Positions 26,997 through 35,967 of a stretch of 64,000 bases of DNA are shown piece after piece. The notes beneath the pieces were generated by a model, which saw nothing but the letters and a program-made list of their open reading frames with translations, was not told the origin of the DNA and did no database searches. The position numbers were made by a program, and so were the translations under genes. Position 1 is the first letter of the stretch, and each line of letters starts with the position of its first letter. This DNA comes from Gloeocapsopsis sp. IPPAS B-1203 (GTDB lineage Bacteria > Cyanobacteriota > Cyanobacteriia > Cyanobacteriales > Chroococcidiopsidaceae). The DNA lies in the NCBI RefSeq assembly GCF_002749975.1, contig NZ_PEIG01000001.1:558001-622000 (forward strand), given 5' to 3'.

Positions 26997-28454
26997 ATGT
27001 TGCATACCACGAAACATAGCCAAACAACCAATATCAAGTTTCAGGATCAATACCAACGTTGGGGATTGAGCGATCGCCATGTTTTAATTGTCTTACTCTT
27101 GAGTGCGATCGTTATTGGTTGCAATCGTAATTCTGACCTCAATCAAATTGCCCTATCTTCAAAAAATCAAGGACTTACCCAAAGTACAGAACTGAAAATT
27201 TGGTGGGATAAAGGTTATACCCTAGAAGAAGATGAAGCACTCCAGCAAGTTGTTAGCCGTTGGGAACAGCAAACTGGCAACCAAGTTCAGCTATCTCACT
27301 ACAATAACGATGAACTATCGCGAAAGGCACAGAGGGCAATTCAGGCAGGTAATCCACCTGATATTTTAATGAATGATAGTGCTGAAAGAGTGCTCAACCC
27401 GCGTCTTGCTTGGGAAGGTAAATTAGCAGATGTTTCCGATATTATCGAGCCAATTAAGCATCATTATTCTGATACCATACTCACAGACGTTTATTTCTAC
27501 AACAATCTCAAAAAAGAGTACAGTTATTATGCAATTCCTATTCATCAAGCAATACCGCTAATTTTTTACTGGCGGGATTTGCTCAAAACATCAGGTTATA
27601 GCGAACAAGATATTCCCCAAGATTGGCATGGCTTTTGGGAATTCTGGCAAGAAATACACAAGACTGTTCCACTACAGCAAAAAAAAGTTTACGGCATTGG
27701 TTTGCCAATGTCAGATCGGGCTGGAGACACTTATGAAGTGTTTGAACAAATTTTAGAAGCTTATGATGTTCAACTTCTAGATTCTCAAGGTCAGTTGCGT
27801 GTTGACGATCCTCAAATTCGTCAAGGCATTATTCAATGCATCAGTTGGTACACTAAGTTTTACCGACAAGGCTACGTACCACCAGAAGCAATCAATTGGC
27901 TCAACCCAGACAACAACCGCAGCTTGCTCAATCGTCATATTGCCATGACGCCGAATAACTCGCTCTCAATTCCTGCTGCTGTGCGCCAAGCACCAGATCT
28001 TTACCGCAACAAGTTGGGTACTTTGCGGTATCCGAATAAGCCAAGTGGTAAACCGATGCGATACTTAACCTTAGTACGGCAAGTTGTGATTTTTGCAGAA
28101 TCGCAGAACTTGGAACTAGCCAAAGACTTTATCACTTATTTAATTCAACCAAAAATATCGGGAGATTACCTTAAAGCTGCTGGAGGGCGCACCTTACCAG
28201 TTCATAAACTCGTCTGGCAAGATCCCTTCTGGACTGATCCTGCTGATCCGCACATCTCAACTGCTGCTCAGCCATTAATCAAAGAACAAACACGCTTGTT
28301 TTATACTGCTCAAAACCCTGCTTACAGCGTAGTTTTAGAAGAAAACATTTGGGGTGACGCTATTCATAAAGTCGTAGCTGATGGTGTTTCTCCAGAACAA
28401 GCAGCAGATGAAGCTATTGCACGAATCAAGCAAATCTTTGCTGAGTGGAAGTAA
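26997..28454 (+). CDS. Extracellular solute-binding lipoprotein (family 1/8, sugar type)
   Basis: The 485-residue protein has a hydrophobic segment (VLIVLLLSAIVIGCNR) with a lipobox Cys near 42. The large two-lobed binding fold follows (ELKIWWDKGYTLEEDEALQQ, then AGNPPDILMNDSAERVLNP and IAMTPNNSLSIPAAVR). Such proteins normally feed sugar ABC transporters, but no permease or ATPase is nearby. It is followed 155 bp later by a membrane hybrid histidine kinase. It may therefore present a ligand to that sensor rather than to a transporter; this is inferred from position. Confidence 0.85.
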   Translation: MLHTTKHSQTTNIKFQDQYQRWGLSDRHVLIVLLLSAIVIGCNRNSDLNQIALSSKNQGLTQSTELKIWWDKGYTLEEDEALQQVVSRWEQQTGNQVQLSHYNNDELSRKAQRAIQAGNPPDILMNDSAERVLNPRLAWEGKLADVSDIIEPIKHHYSDTILTDVYFYNNLKKEYSYYAIPIHQAIPLIFYWRDLLKTSGYSEQDIPQDWHGFWEFWQEIHKTVPLQQKKVYGIGLPMSDRAGDTYEVFEQILEAYDVQLLDSQGQLRVDDPQIRQGIIQCISWYTKFYRQGYVPPEAINWLNPDNNRSLLNRHIAMTPNNSLSIPAAVRQAPDLYRNKLGTLRYPNKPSGKPMRYLTLVRQVVIFAESQNLELAKDFITYLIQPKISGDYLKAAGGRTLPVHKLVWQDPFWTDPADPHISTAAQPLIKEQTRLFYTAQNPAYSVVLEENIWGDAIHKVVADGVSPEQAADEAIARIKQIFAEWK

Positions 28455-28609
28455 TCATATTCCTTCTTTTAAAAGTGCCAACTAACTACAATAAAACTTA
28501 TAGTCAACTTAAATGTATATCTAAACGCATTAATCTTTCCTCAGTGTACTCTGCGGTGTAGTTCGTTTTAGTCATTCTGTTCAGTGCGTAATTCTTGCGC
28601 AGCGTATCT

Positions 28610-31054
28610 ATGAAGTTCTGGGAGCAGCATCTCACAACAAAAGTTGCCGGTTCCTTTTTACTATTGTCCCTCATGGCTGTTGGTGTTGTGGGCAGCGTTG
28701 CCTTTTTTCAAGCCAGAGAGGCATTAAAACAGGCTGCATTTAATCGTCTGAGTGTTGCAGCCACACTTAAAGAAGAAGAAATTACACGTTGGTTTGAAGA
28801 TCAGCGACAGGATTTTTTGCTTGTTACTCAGTACCCAGCAGTCCAAAGAAATCTAGAAACACTCTTGCGCGAACAAAATGAGCCACAGAACCTGATTGTT
28901 TATAAAACGCTTTTAGATTACTTAATTGGTGTAACTCAAACAAAGCCAGCTTTAAGCGAAATTTTTATCCTCGATCGCAGCAATCAAATCATTCTCTCTA
29001 CTGATCGACAGCGTGAAGGAAATTACGAAATTCTTGCCAACGTAACTTATCTTGAACAAGTTGATCCAGGAGAATCTTTTGCACCAATTTTTTATGTTTC
29101 ACCGATTACTCACGAGCCATCTGTAACTTTAGCAACACCGATTCGCGATCGCACACAAGTCCGTCAAGGCGTCATCTTAGCACACTTAAACTTAGACCGC
29201 ATCGATCAAATTGTCCGCGAACGCACAGGCTTAGGAACAACCGGAGAAACTTATTTAGTTGGTTCCTTGGTAACTCAAAACACATTTATCTCGAAAGAAG
29301 ACACCAATACGCGCGAGTTTCCTGAAGGAGTCAGTAGCCAAGGTATTGATGCAGCAATGAGTGGTGTTAGTGGTGCAGGATTGTATCTAAATTACGCCAA
29401 AATACCTGTAATCGGCGTGTATCGCTGGCTCAATGAACAAGATCTGGCGTTACTAGTAGAAATGGAGCAGGAAGAAGCATTTGCCCCAGCCCGTCAATTA
29501 GCGACAACACTCGTGTTGGTAGGACTCGTTGCAGTCGCAGCGCTATCAATTGGTGTGTATTGGTTAACGCATCAACTCAAAATCTCTCGCGAACAATTAG
29601 AAAACTATAGTCATCAATTGGAACAAAAAGCTCAAGAAGCTGAGACTGCAAACCGTGCCAAAAGTGAGTTCTTGGCTAATATGAGTCACGAACTTCGTAC
29701 TCCGCTTAATGCCATTCTTGGTTTTACGCAATTGCTAAGTCGTACTTCGCCAGTTAATCTTGCACAGCGCGAGAATCTAGAAATTATTAGTCGTAGTGGC
29801 GAACATTTACTAACACTCATCAACGATGTTTTGTCGATGGCAAAAATCGAAGCAGGGCGCACGATATTAAATGAAAATAGTTTTGATTTGTATGAATTGC
29901 TTGATTCCCTAGAAGAGATGCTCAAGTTAAAAGCAGAATCGCAAGGCTTGCAGCTTGTTTTTGAACGCAGTCCTGAAGTTCCTCAATATATCCAAGCTGA
30001 TGAGAGCAAATTGCGTCAAGTCTTAATTAATCTGCTTAGTAATGCGGTTAAATTTACACAAACAGGAAAAGTCATCCTACGCGTGAGAGGAGTCAATTCC
30101 CATTACCCATTACCGATTACCCATTACCACCTCTATTTTGAAGTTGAAGACACTGGTTGTGGCATTGCGCCAGCCGAACTCACACGCTTGTTTAAACCTT
30201 TCGTTCAAACAAAAGCCGGTGGAACTCGTGAAGGAACAGGTTTAGGTTTAGCAATTAGTCAACAGTTTGTGCGCTTGATGGGCGGAGAGATTGCTGTTCA
30301 GAGCATCGTCGGGCAAGGAACAGTTTTTAGTTTTGAGATTCAAGTTAGCCCCGCACAATCTGAAGTTGAGATGCGACAACAATACCAAAGAGCGATCGCA
30401 CTCGCACCAAATCAACCTCAATATCGCATTTTAGTCGTCGAAGACAAATGGGAAAATCGTCAGCTTTTAGTCAAAATGTTAACATCGCTTGGTTTTGAGG
30501 TACGTGAAGCTGAAAATGGTCAAGTGGGAGTAGCACTTTGGCAAGCGTGGGAACCGCATCTCATTTGGATGGATATGCGGATGCCTGTGATGGATGGTTA
30601 TGAAGCAACTAAACGTATTAAAACTCATTTGAAAGGTCAAGCAACAGTGATTATTGCACTAACTGCCAGCGCCTTTGATGAGGAAAGATCAATTATTTTA
30701 TCTACTGGTTGTGATGACTTTGTTTGTAAACCTTTCCGTGAAGAAGAAATTTTTGAAAAAATAGCAAAACATTTAGGAGTACGCTACATTTACGACCCAA
30801 CTCCTACCGAGGAAGAAGTTAGAGTACATTTAGTTCGCGAACCTGCATTGTTGAGAAACGAACTTGCGCGAATGCCTTCTGAGTGGGTAGCACAGTTATA
30901 TCAAGCCGCGTTGCAGACTGATGAAAAATTAATTTTTAGTTTACTTGAACAAATTCCAGATGAACTTGCCGCATTAACAAGTGCTCTAACAGATTTAGTC
31001 AATAACTTTCGCATTGATCAAATCATTGAGCTAACGCAACCGAATTCAGAATGA
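28610..31054 (+). CDS. Membrane hybrid histidine kinase with extracellular sensor and C-terminal receiver
   Basis: The ATG at 28610 is preferred over a TTG at 28595. The protein has 814 residues. Transmembrane helix 1 lies near 11-32, an extracytoplasmic Cache-like sensor near 33-295, and helix 2 near 298-320. HisKA carries H360 (ANMSHELRTPLNAI). HATPase_c has NLLSNAVKFT, EDTGCGI and GTGLGLAISQ, and the receiver has D655 (WMDMRMPVMDGYE). An in-frame tandem repeat codes for HYPLPITHYH between beta strands of the ATPase domain (about 496-507). The stop overlaps the next gene's start (ATGA), so kinase and REC-PAS protein are coupled. Confidence 0.93.
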   Translation: MKFWEQHLTTKVAGSFLLLSLMAVGVVGSVAFFQAREALKQAAFNRLSVAATLKEEEITRWFEDQRQDFLLVTQYPAVQRNLETLLREQNEPQNLIVYKTLLDYLIGVTQTKPALSEIFILDRSNQIILSTDRQREGNYEILANVTYLEQVDPGESFAPIFYVSPITHEPSVTLATPIRDRTQVRQGVILAHLNLDRIDQIVRERTGLGTTGETYLVGSLVTQNTFISKEDTNTREFPEGVSSQGIDAAMSGVSGAGLYLNYAKIPVIGVYRWLNEQDLALLVEMEQEEAFAPARQLATTLVLVGLVAVAALSIGVYWLTHQLKISREQLENYSHQLEQKAQEAETANRAKSEFLANMSHELRTPLNAILGFTQLLSRTSPVNLAQRENLEIISRSGEHLLTLINDVLSMAKIEAGRTILNENSFDLYELLDSLEEMLKLKAESQGLQLVFERSPEVPQYIQADESKLRQVLINLLSNAVKFTQTGKVILRVRGVNSHYPLPITHYHLYFEVEDTGCGIAPAELTRLFKPFVQTKAGGTREGTGLGLAISQQFVRLMGGEIAVQSIVGQGTVFSFEIQVSPAQSEVEMRQQYQRAIALAPNQPQYRILVVEDKWENRQLLVKMLTSLGFEVREAENGQVGVALWQAWEPHLIWMDMRMPVMDGYEATKRIKTHLKGQATVIIALTASAFDEERSIILSTGCDDFVCKPFREEEIFEKIAKHLGVRYIYDPTPTEEEVRVHLVREPALLRNELARMPSEWVAQLYQAALQTDEKLIFSLLEQIPDELAALTSALTDLVNNFRIDQIIELTQPNSE
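30092..30130. repeat. Short tandem repeat (CCATTAC units) read in frame inside the kinase gene
   Basis: Tandem units CCCATTACCCATTACCGATT continue as ACCCATTACC and translate as Tyr-Pro-Leu-Pro-Ile-Thr-His-Tyr. They add about 10-12 residues inside the ATP-binding domain. The same heptamer family occurs between genes at 44.4 kb and 51.9 kb. Confidence 0.75.
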
Positions 31055-32217
31055 ATAATCATACGCAAACACCTAAAGCTAATATTCTCGTTGTTGACGA
31101 TCGCCCAGAGAATCTACGGCTTTTATCAGCCATGCTGACGCAGATGGGGTATGAAGTCCGTCGTGTCATCAATGGGCAAACAGCACTAAAAACTGCTCAG
31201 GTTGCACCACCTGATTTAATATTGCTCGATATTATGATGCCAGATATGAATGGCTATGAAGTTTGCCAGCATCTCAAAGCTGAAGAGCAAACGCGTGATG
31301 TTCCAGTAATTTTTATCAGTGCGCTTGATGAAGTATTTGATAAAGTTAAAGCTTTTGCAGTTGGTGGCATTGATTACATCACAAAACCGTTTAGTGAGGA
31401 AGAAGTTTTTGCACGAGTAGAAAATAATTTGACGATCCAGAGGTTGCAAAAGCAACTGACAGAGCAAAACACACTTTTGCAACAAGAAATCCGCACGCGT
31501 GAAAAGGCAGAAGCAGCACTGCGGTTAACTCAGTTTTATCTCGATAGATCGCGGGATGCTGTTTGTTTTATCAATGCTGATGCACAGTTTGTTTATGTCA
31601 ATGAAGCTGCTTGTCGAATTTTAGGCTATTCTCAAAATCAACTACTCAGTATGTCAGTGCGTGATGTTAATCCTAATTTTCCAACAGAGATTTGGCAGTC
31701 ACATTGGCAAGAAATTAAACAAAAAGGCTCTTTTACCTTTGAATCAACTTCGCACACCCAGGATGGAAGAGAGTTAAACGTAGAGATTACTACTAATTAT
31801 TTGGAGTTTAATAATCAAGAGTACAACTGTGCGATTGTACGCGATATTACCGCACGCAAGGAGACAGAAGCAGCACTTAAACGCAGCGAAACTAAATTTC
31901 GTCATCTTTTTGAGAATGCTCCAGTAGGAATTATTTGCGCTCACATTCAAAATGGTCTAATTCTAGAAGCTAATAAATGTTTTCTTGAGATGTTAGGATA
32001 CAGTGCATCAGAAGTTATTCACCAAAAAGCGATCGCTGAATTTTTTAATTCAAATACTCAACAACAAATCTGGGAGAATATCCAAAGTCAAGGACAGATC
32101 CACAACTTAAAAACCGAGATTCACAAACACAACGAAGCAACAATGCGCGTGTTACTCTCCGCATGGATGGATGTTGTTGAAGATCACCTAGAAATTATCG
32201 TAATTGACATTGATTAA
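31051..32217 (+). CDS. Response regulator with REC-PAS-PAS architecture, no output domain
   Basis: The 388-residue protein begins with a receiver domain (ILVVDDRPENLRLLS; phospho-acceptor D60 in LLDIMMPDMNGYE; Lys in YITKPFS). A short coiled coil near 130-155 precedes two PAS domains (about 158-275 and 280-388). In relatives a kinase, GGDEF or other output module follows the PAS domains; here the protein stops at VIDID. A MITE-like repeat starts only about 13 bp after the stop, so the gene may have been cut short by that insertion. It overlaps the kinase gene by 4 bp. Confidence 0.9.
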   Translation: MNNHTQTPKANILVVDDRPENLRLLSAMLTQMGYEVRRVINGQTALKTAQVAPPDLILLDIMMPDMNGYEVCQHLKAEEQTRDVPVIFISALDEVFDKVKAFAVGGIDYITKPFSEEEVFARVENNLTIQRLQKQLTEQNTLLQQEIRTREKAEAALRLTQFYLDRSRDAVCFINADAQFVYVNEAACRILGYSQNQLLSMSVRDVNPNFPTEIWQSHWQEIKQKGSFTFESTSHTQDGRELNVEITTNYLEFNNQEYNCAIVRDITARKETEAALKRSETKFRHLFENAPVGIICAHIQNGLILEANKCFLEMLGYSASEVIHQKAIAEFFNSNTQQQIWENIQSQGQIHNLKTEIHKHNEATMRVLLSAWMDVVEDHLEIIVIDID

Positions 32218-32229
32218 ATCAATGATAAA

Positions 32230-32343
32230 GATGCTCACCGACTGAAGTCGGGGCTACCCAAGCAAAGTGTACCTTCGTACACTAAAACTTTTACCAGTGA
32301 GTCCACAAAGGTGGATGATTATTTAGTAGTAAATTCATTCGCC
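32230..32343. repeat. MITE-like four-hairpin dispersed repeat, copy 2
   Basis: The left part is CCGACTGAAGTCGGGGCTAC, itself a hairpin. AGTGTAC-CTTC-GTACACT follows at 32266-32283, then TCCAC-AAAG-GTGGA at 32302-32315, and it ends AAATTCATTCGCC. It begins directly after the REC-PAS stop codon. Confidence 0.8.
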
Positions 32344-32426
32344 AAGCTTTCTCTCAAAGATGAGACTCGCAGCCGGTTTGAATAACAACCTATACTCTAT
32401 AAAGTGTTGAACAAAGAGAATAAGTT

Positions 32427-33746
32427 GTGGATGTAGTATTAGAGCGATCGCACCAGTTAAAACAAGCCTTACTAGATTTTGTTTTGACAGCCGAAGGCGA
32501 TTTAGCAGCAGCGCTTGAAGCTTATGTAGCAAAGCAGGCGCGGCGAGACAAAGGAAAAGCGCAACAGGATATTATTGTTGATAGCTTTTTGAGTGAAGGG
32601 CAAGTCGGGGACAAAACACCATTAGACTTATTTATTAAAGATCATCCGGATTTATCTCAAAGCGATCGCCAGTTAGTGAAGAGTTGGCATCGTAGCTTTA
32701 TGGGCTTATTTGCAATTACTCAAATTTTGCCTGACGGATTTGAGTTAATGAACTGGCTGACAGCTAAACAATACGTAGTCAAACCTGATAATGCTCAATT
32801 TGCCGAAGAAATTCGCCGCTACAAAGAAGGAGAAATCTTACTCACACGGATTTCACCAGTGACAGAGACTTATTGGACATTTTCGGGACCTTGTACGCCA
32901 TTGGGTAGATTGGGTAAGCCGAAACTAGCAGTAGCCATTGGCAATTTCAAAGACAACTACAAAAATCATCTTTACAGCGACGCGCCTGACTTACTCGCCG
33001 AAGCTTGGGAATCTGTCGCACGTTACCACCAACAGTTTATCGATTTCTTTGGTAGTGACGAAGTGATAATGCCAGGGTATCAACTCAATAAAAAGATTGC
33101 TGAATTTCAAGAAGTCTTAATGCAACAGCGTTTAGCAGCAGCCGGTATTGACGAATCTAAAACACTAGCAGAAGTAGCACAAGAAGCAGGAATTGACAAA
33201 GAGGAACTCGAAGCCGCCGCCGCAGAAGCAGGTGTAGATGGCAAAGTAGCTCAATTATTTGAGAACAAAACGACGGCTAAAATGGTGATGCCAAAAGTCG
33301 ATCTCCCTGCTGAACTCAAAAAAGCCGAACAGGTAACAGCAATATCGCATCCCCGTTGGGGACAAATGTTTTTACCTACCTATTATCGTGTTGTGGCGTT
33401 ACTAGAAGCCAAAGATTGGCAAACTATTGAAGGTGCAGAAAAACTAATTCGCAACTATCTAGAAGATCCCAAAATTAATGCATTTATTTGGCAGCGTTTA
33501 GCTCAGCAGTATCCTACACAACTAGAACAAGTTTTGCAAACAGTACTCCAGCGTCCATTTCAAATTGACCGCGATTTAGAACCACTGCTAGAAGAATTTG
33601 ATAAACCACTCGAACCAGAATTACCAGAAATCGCCAGCGTTCCAGTTCATTTACACAATTTATTTGAAGAAGCCGTCGCAGAAGTCAACAAGTCAAAATC
33701 GAAAAAGACGAAAAAGAAAGCAGCACTAGGCTTCCAAAAATCTTAA
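32427..33746 (+). CDS. Conserved cyanobacterial protein of unknown function (439 aa)
   Basis: The frame starts at GTG 32427 behind AAAGAGAA. The protein is soluble and acidic, with no signal peptide. The N-terminal 230 residues form one globular region (VKSWHRSFMGLFAITQILPD, then YWTFSGPCTPLGRLGKPKLA). An Ala/Glu-rich helical linker (about 240-290, IDKEELEAAAAEAGVDGKVA) and a helical C-terminal region follow, ending in a Lys-rich tail (NKSKSKKTKKKAA). I do not recognise a named domain. It is convergent with the DUF3370 gene, with only 7 bp between stops. Confidence 0.8.
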   Translation: MDVVLERSHQLKQALLDFVLTAEGDLAAALEAYVAKQARRDKGKAQQDIIVDSFLSEGQVGDKTPLDLFIKDHPDLSQSDRQLVKSWHRSFMGLFAITQILPDGFELMNWLTAKQYVVKPDNAQFAEEIRRYKEGEILLTRISPVTETYWTFSGPCTPLGRLGKPKLAVAIGNFKDNYKNHLYSDAPDLLAEAWESVARYHQQFIDFFGSDEVIMPGYQLNKKIAEFQEVLMQQRLAAAGIDESKTLAEVAQEAGIDKEELEAAAAEAGVDGKVAQLFENKTTAKMVMPKVDLPAELKKAEQVTAISHPRWGQMFLPTYYRVVALLEAKDWQTIEGAEKLIRNYLEDPKINAFIWQRLAQQYPTQLEQVLQTVLQRPFQIDRDLEPLLEEFDKPLEPELPEIASVPVHLHNLFEEAVAEVNKSKSKKTKKKAALGFQKS

Positions 33747-33753
33747 TTCTCCG

Positions 33754-35133
33754 CTACTGTTCCATATTCTGAATAGTCAACACCTGTGGTGGCGTTGCAT
33801 CTGGCGGATAGAGAAAATTGACTTGTACGAGACGGCGATCGCCTGGGGGCATATTTAATAATACAAGTGGTTCTCCTGCTTGTCCTCTTTTTTGTACTAA
33901 GTGGACATAGCGAGTCTGGGGTAAACCGCGATCGTCACTATACCGCAGTCTTACTGTACCGCGAAAGAAGTTTTGAGTCGCAGGCGGAATCAAGAACCGC
34001 AATCCACCTTGCGTTAATTCGTCTTCCTTCAGTGGTGTTTGTAGCGATACACTAATTGTCTGGGGTTGATTAGTATTGTTGTACAACGGCAAACTCAGGT
34101 TGTATTCAACGCCATAATTACCGTGGGCTTGATAGGCAGTATCAGGATAACGTACCAACAATGGCGCACTTTGGACTTGATTTGTCCCTTGTCTACCCGC
34201 AGTTAAGGTACTTAAACCATAAGAAAATGCTTGACCCCGCTGAGGAATACTCAGATGTTGCACACTAGGACTATCAAAAAGTTGAGCTTGCCATTGAGAA
34301 CCTTGCGCAACTCCAGCAACGCGACCATATATGACTTTACCACCTGCTTCGGGGGGAGTCGGAGCGCGATCGCGCGGTCCAGCTAAATTTCCTGTTTCTA
34401 ATAACTGTTGCCATTCTGTTGAAGTGGGTGCGCGTTCGCTACCATCAGCATTAGACTTAGCATACATTGCTAAACTTGCCGCATAAACTCTCCCACTGCT
34501 ACGCAGCCGCATTAAAGTAGAACGTCCATTAATGGGTGGTTCTAAAGTTTGCACAGGAATTGGTAAATTGAGCAACATCTGGCTTTGCTGCGGCGGAATA
34601 GTCACTTTTGCCGGAAATATCGATTGTCTTTGTCCGCGTAGAATATCATTCATCACGCGATCGCCTGGACCTGCAAAAATAGTTCCTAAAGGATTTTCAG
34701 CTTGCGGCGGTAAGTCAATAAATGGTGCGTCAGGTTGACTTAAATAACTCGCGGCTTGTAAGACATCGACTGTCACGGGTTGCGTACTGGGGTTATGCAG
34801 TAACACTCCTAAATAAAGCGTGCGTAAGTCTTCTGGAGAAGTTGCTTTAGCAATGTGATGAGCAAAAATATCAAATCGTCCTTGAAACGGGAAGTTGAGG
34901 TGCGCACTTGCAGCTTGTTTCCCCGTCGGCGGAAATGTAGATAATAAAATTCCCTCAGTTTGGACAACTTCTGGGCTATTGCTATTGAATACGGGAACAG
35001 TATCTAAAGAACCTGGCAAGGGACGTACTTGTTGCGGTTGTACGATTTCTTGTTGCGGTGGTGTCGGTGTTGGGGTAGGTGTGGCTTGAGCAAATGTGAA
35101 TAGGGGTAACAATGAGAACATAGCAACAGTCAA
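33754..35133 (-). CDS. DUF3370 domain-containing exported protein
   Basis: The protein has 459 residues. The start is TTG at 35133; a TGA two codons upstream and the need for a full signal peptide (MFSLLPLFTFAQA) support this or the ATG at 35121. After a Pro/Thr-rich linker (ATPTPTPTPPQQE), residues about 35-455 form the DUF3370 region (VRPLPGSLDTVPVFNSNSP, then LYLGVLLHNPSTQPV and GNYGVEYNLSLPLYNNT). The family is cyanobacterial and probably periplasmic; its function is unknown. No operon partner is visible. Confidence 0.87.
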   Translation of the reverse strand: MTVAMFSLLPLFTFAQATPTPTPTPPQQEIVQPQQVRPLPGSLDTVPVFNSNSPEVVQTEGILLSTFPPTGKQAASAHLNFPFQGRFDIFAHHIAKATSPEDLRTLYLGVLLHNPSTQPVTVDVLQAASYLSQPDAPFIDLPPQAENPLGTIFAGPGDRVMNDILRGQRQSIFPAKVTIPPQQSQMLLNLPIPVQTLEPPINGRSTLMRLRSSGRVYAASLAMYAKSNADGSERAPTSTEWQQLLETGNLAGPRDRAPTPPEAGGKVIYGRVAGVAQGSQWQAQLFDSPSVQHLSIPQRGQAFSYGLSTLTAGRQGTNQVQSAPLLVRYPDTAYQAHGNYGVEYNLSLPLYNNTNQPQTISVSLQTPLKEDELTQGGLRFLIPPATQNFFRGTVRLRYSDDRGLPQTRYVHLVQKRGQAGEPLVLLNMPPGDRRLVQVNFLYPPDATPPQVLTIQNMEQ

Positions 35134-35214
35134 GGGTCAGCGAATGAGGGTCAGAAATTGGTTTTCTGCCCTTGTGTTAAGTTGTGATTGATTTAAAATA
35201 AGACACAACATAAC

Positions 35215-35742
35215 TTATAAAAGTGCCATTTTTTGAATAATTAATATGAAGTCTTTTGTGACTTGTTGGATATTCTCGTCTGTCAAAATTGGTACGTGAA
35301 CGAAAAGACAATTGGTGTTTAACTTTTGTGTTGTAATGTGGTTTAAAACTGCAAAATAAAGTCCTTCGCATACAAATTTTCCGGCATCATGACTAATTTG
35401 TGTCATGGAAAGCTCAGCAATCAGTTGTTCTAAATCAATTGGCGATCGCATAACAACATCTCCACAAGTAGCATGAGATTCTACAGTAAGTTGCGATCGG
35501 CTTTCTGCCATCCCACAACAAATAATCGCAGTAGGTTGGATTTCAGTAATTTTGCTGTTGACATAATTGCTGGCTTGTTCAGTATCGACAGGTAGTTTTC
35601 GTAAAACGGTTAGTAGCGGTAGTTTTAAATCGCTATTTGTAAGATATAGCTCGTGGATTTTCGCAATGAGATCGTCGGATGAATTGGATTTGTGATGTGG
35701 TAGCCATGTTGTAAATGAGGTTAGGAGAATTCGAGGAGGCAT
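35215..35742 (-). CDS. Pyroglutamyl-peptidase I-like cysteine peptidase (family C15)
   Basis: The enzyme should remove N-terminal pyroglutamate from peptides in the cytoplasm. The 175-residue protein carries the C15 catalytic set in order: E88 (GMAESRSQLTVESHA), C125 (SHDAGKFVCEGLYF) and H149 (LFVHVP). It is shorter than typical bacterial Pcp (about 200-215), mainly in the loops, but all catalytic residues are present. It ends in a plain helical tail. It lies alone between the DUF3370 gene and a MITE-like repeat. Confidence 0.86.
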   Translation of the reverse strand: MPPRILLTSFTTWLPHHKSNSSDDLIAKIHELYLTNSDLKLPLLTVLRKLPVDTEQASNYVNSKITEIQPTAIICCGMAESRSQLTVESHATCGDVVMRSPIDLEQLIAELSMTQISHDAGKFVCEGLYFAVLNHITTQKLNTNCLFVHVPILTDENIQQVTKDFILIIQKMALL

Positions 35743-35764
35743 ATAACCAATCCTAGGAGAATCA

Positions 35765-35886
35765 CAGATGCCTTTCGACTCCCTTCGGGGCTATCCAGGC
35801 AAAGTGTACCTTCGTACAGTAAAACAAGATTTTTATGGGTAAGTTCACCTCCGTGAACTTTGTTTATAGTGTGCCAATTCATTCGC
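35765..35886. repeat. MITE-like four-hairpin dispersed repeat, copy 3
   Basis: Left part CGACTCCCTTCGGGGCTATC, then AGTGTAC-CTTC-GTACAGT at 35803-35820, then AAGTTCAC-CTCC-GTGAACTT at 35841-35860, and the right end CCAATTCATTCGC. It lies between the divergent C15 peptidase and hisH genes, so it may affect their promoters. Confidence 0.8.
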
Positions 35887-35967
35887 TTAGCATTCATACA
35901 GAAGATTTAATGAATTGGTTTCCCTTACAATAAGTTTAGTGGGTAATAATTAAAGGGGGTCTGCCCG

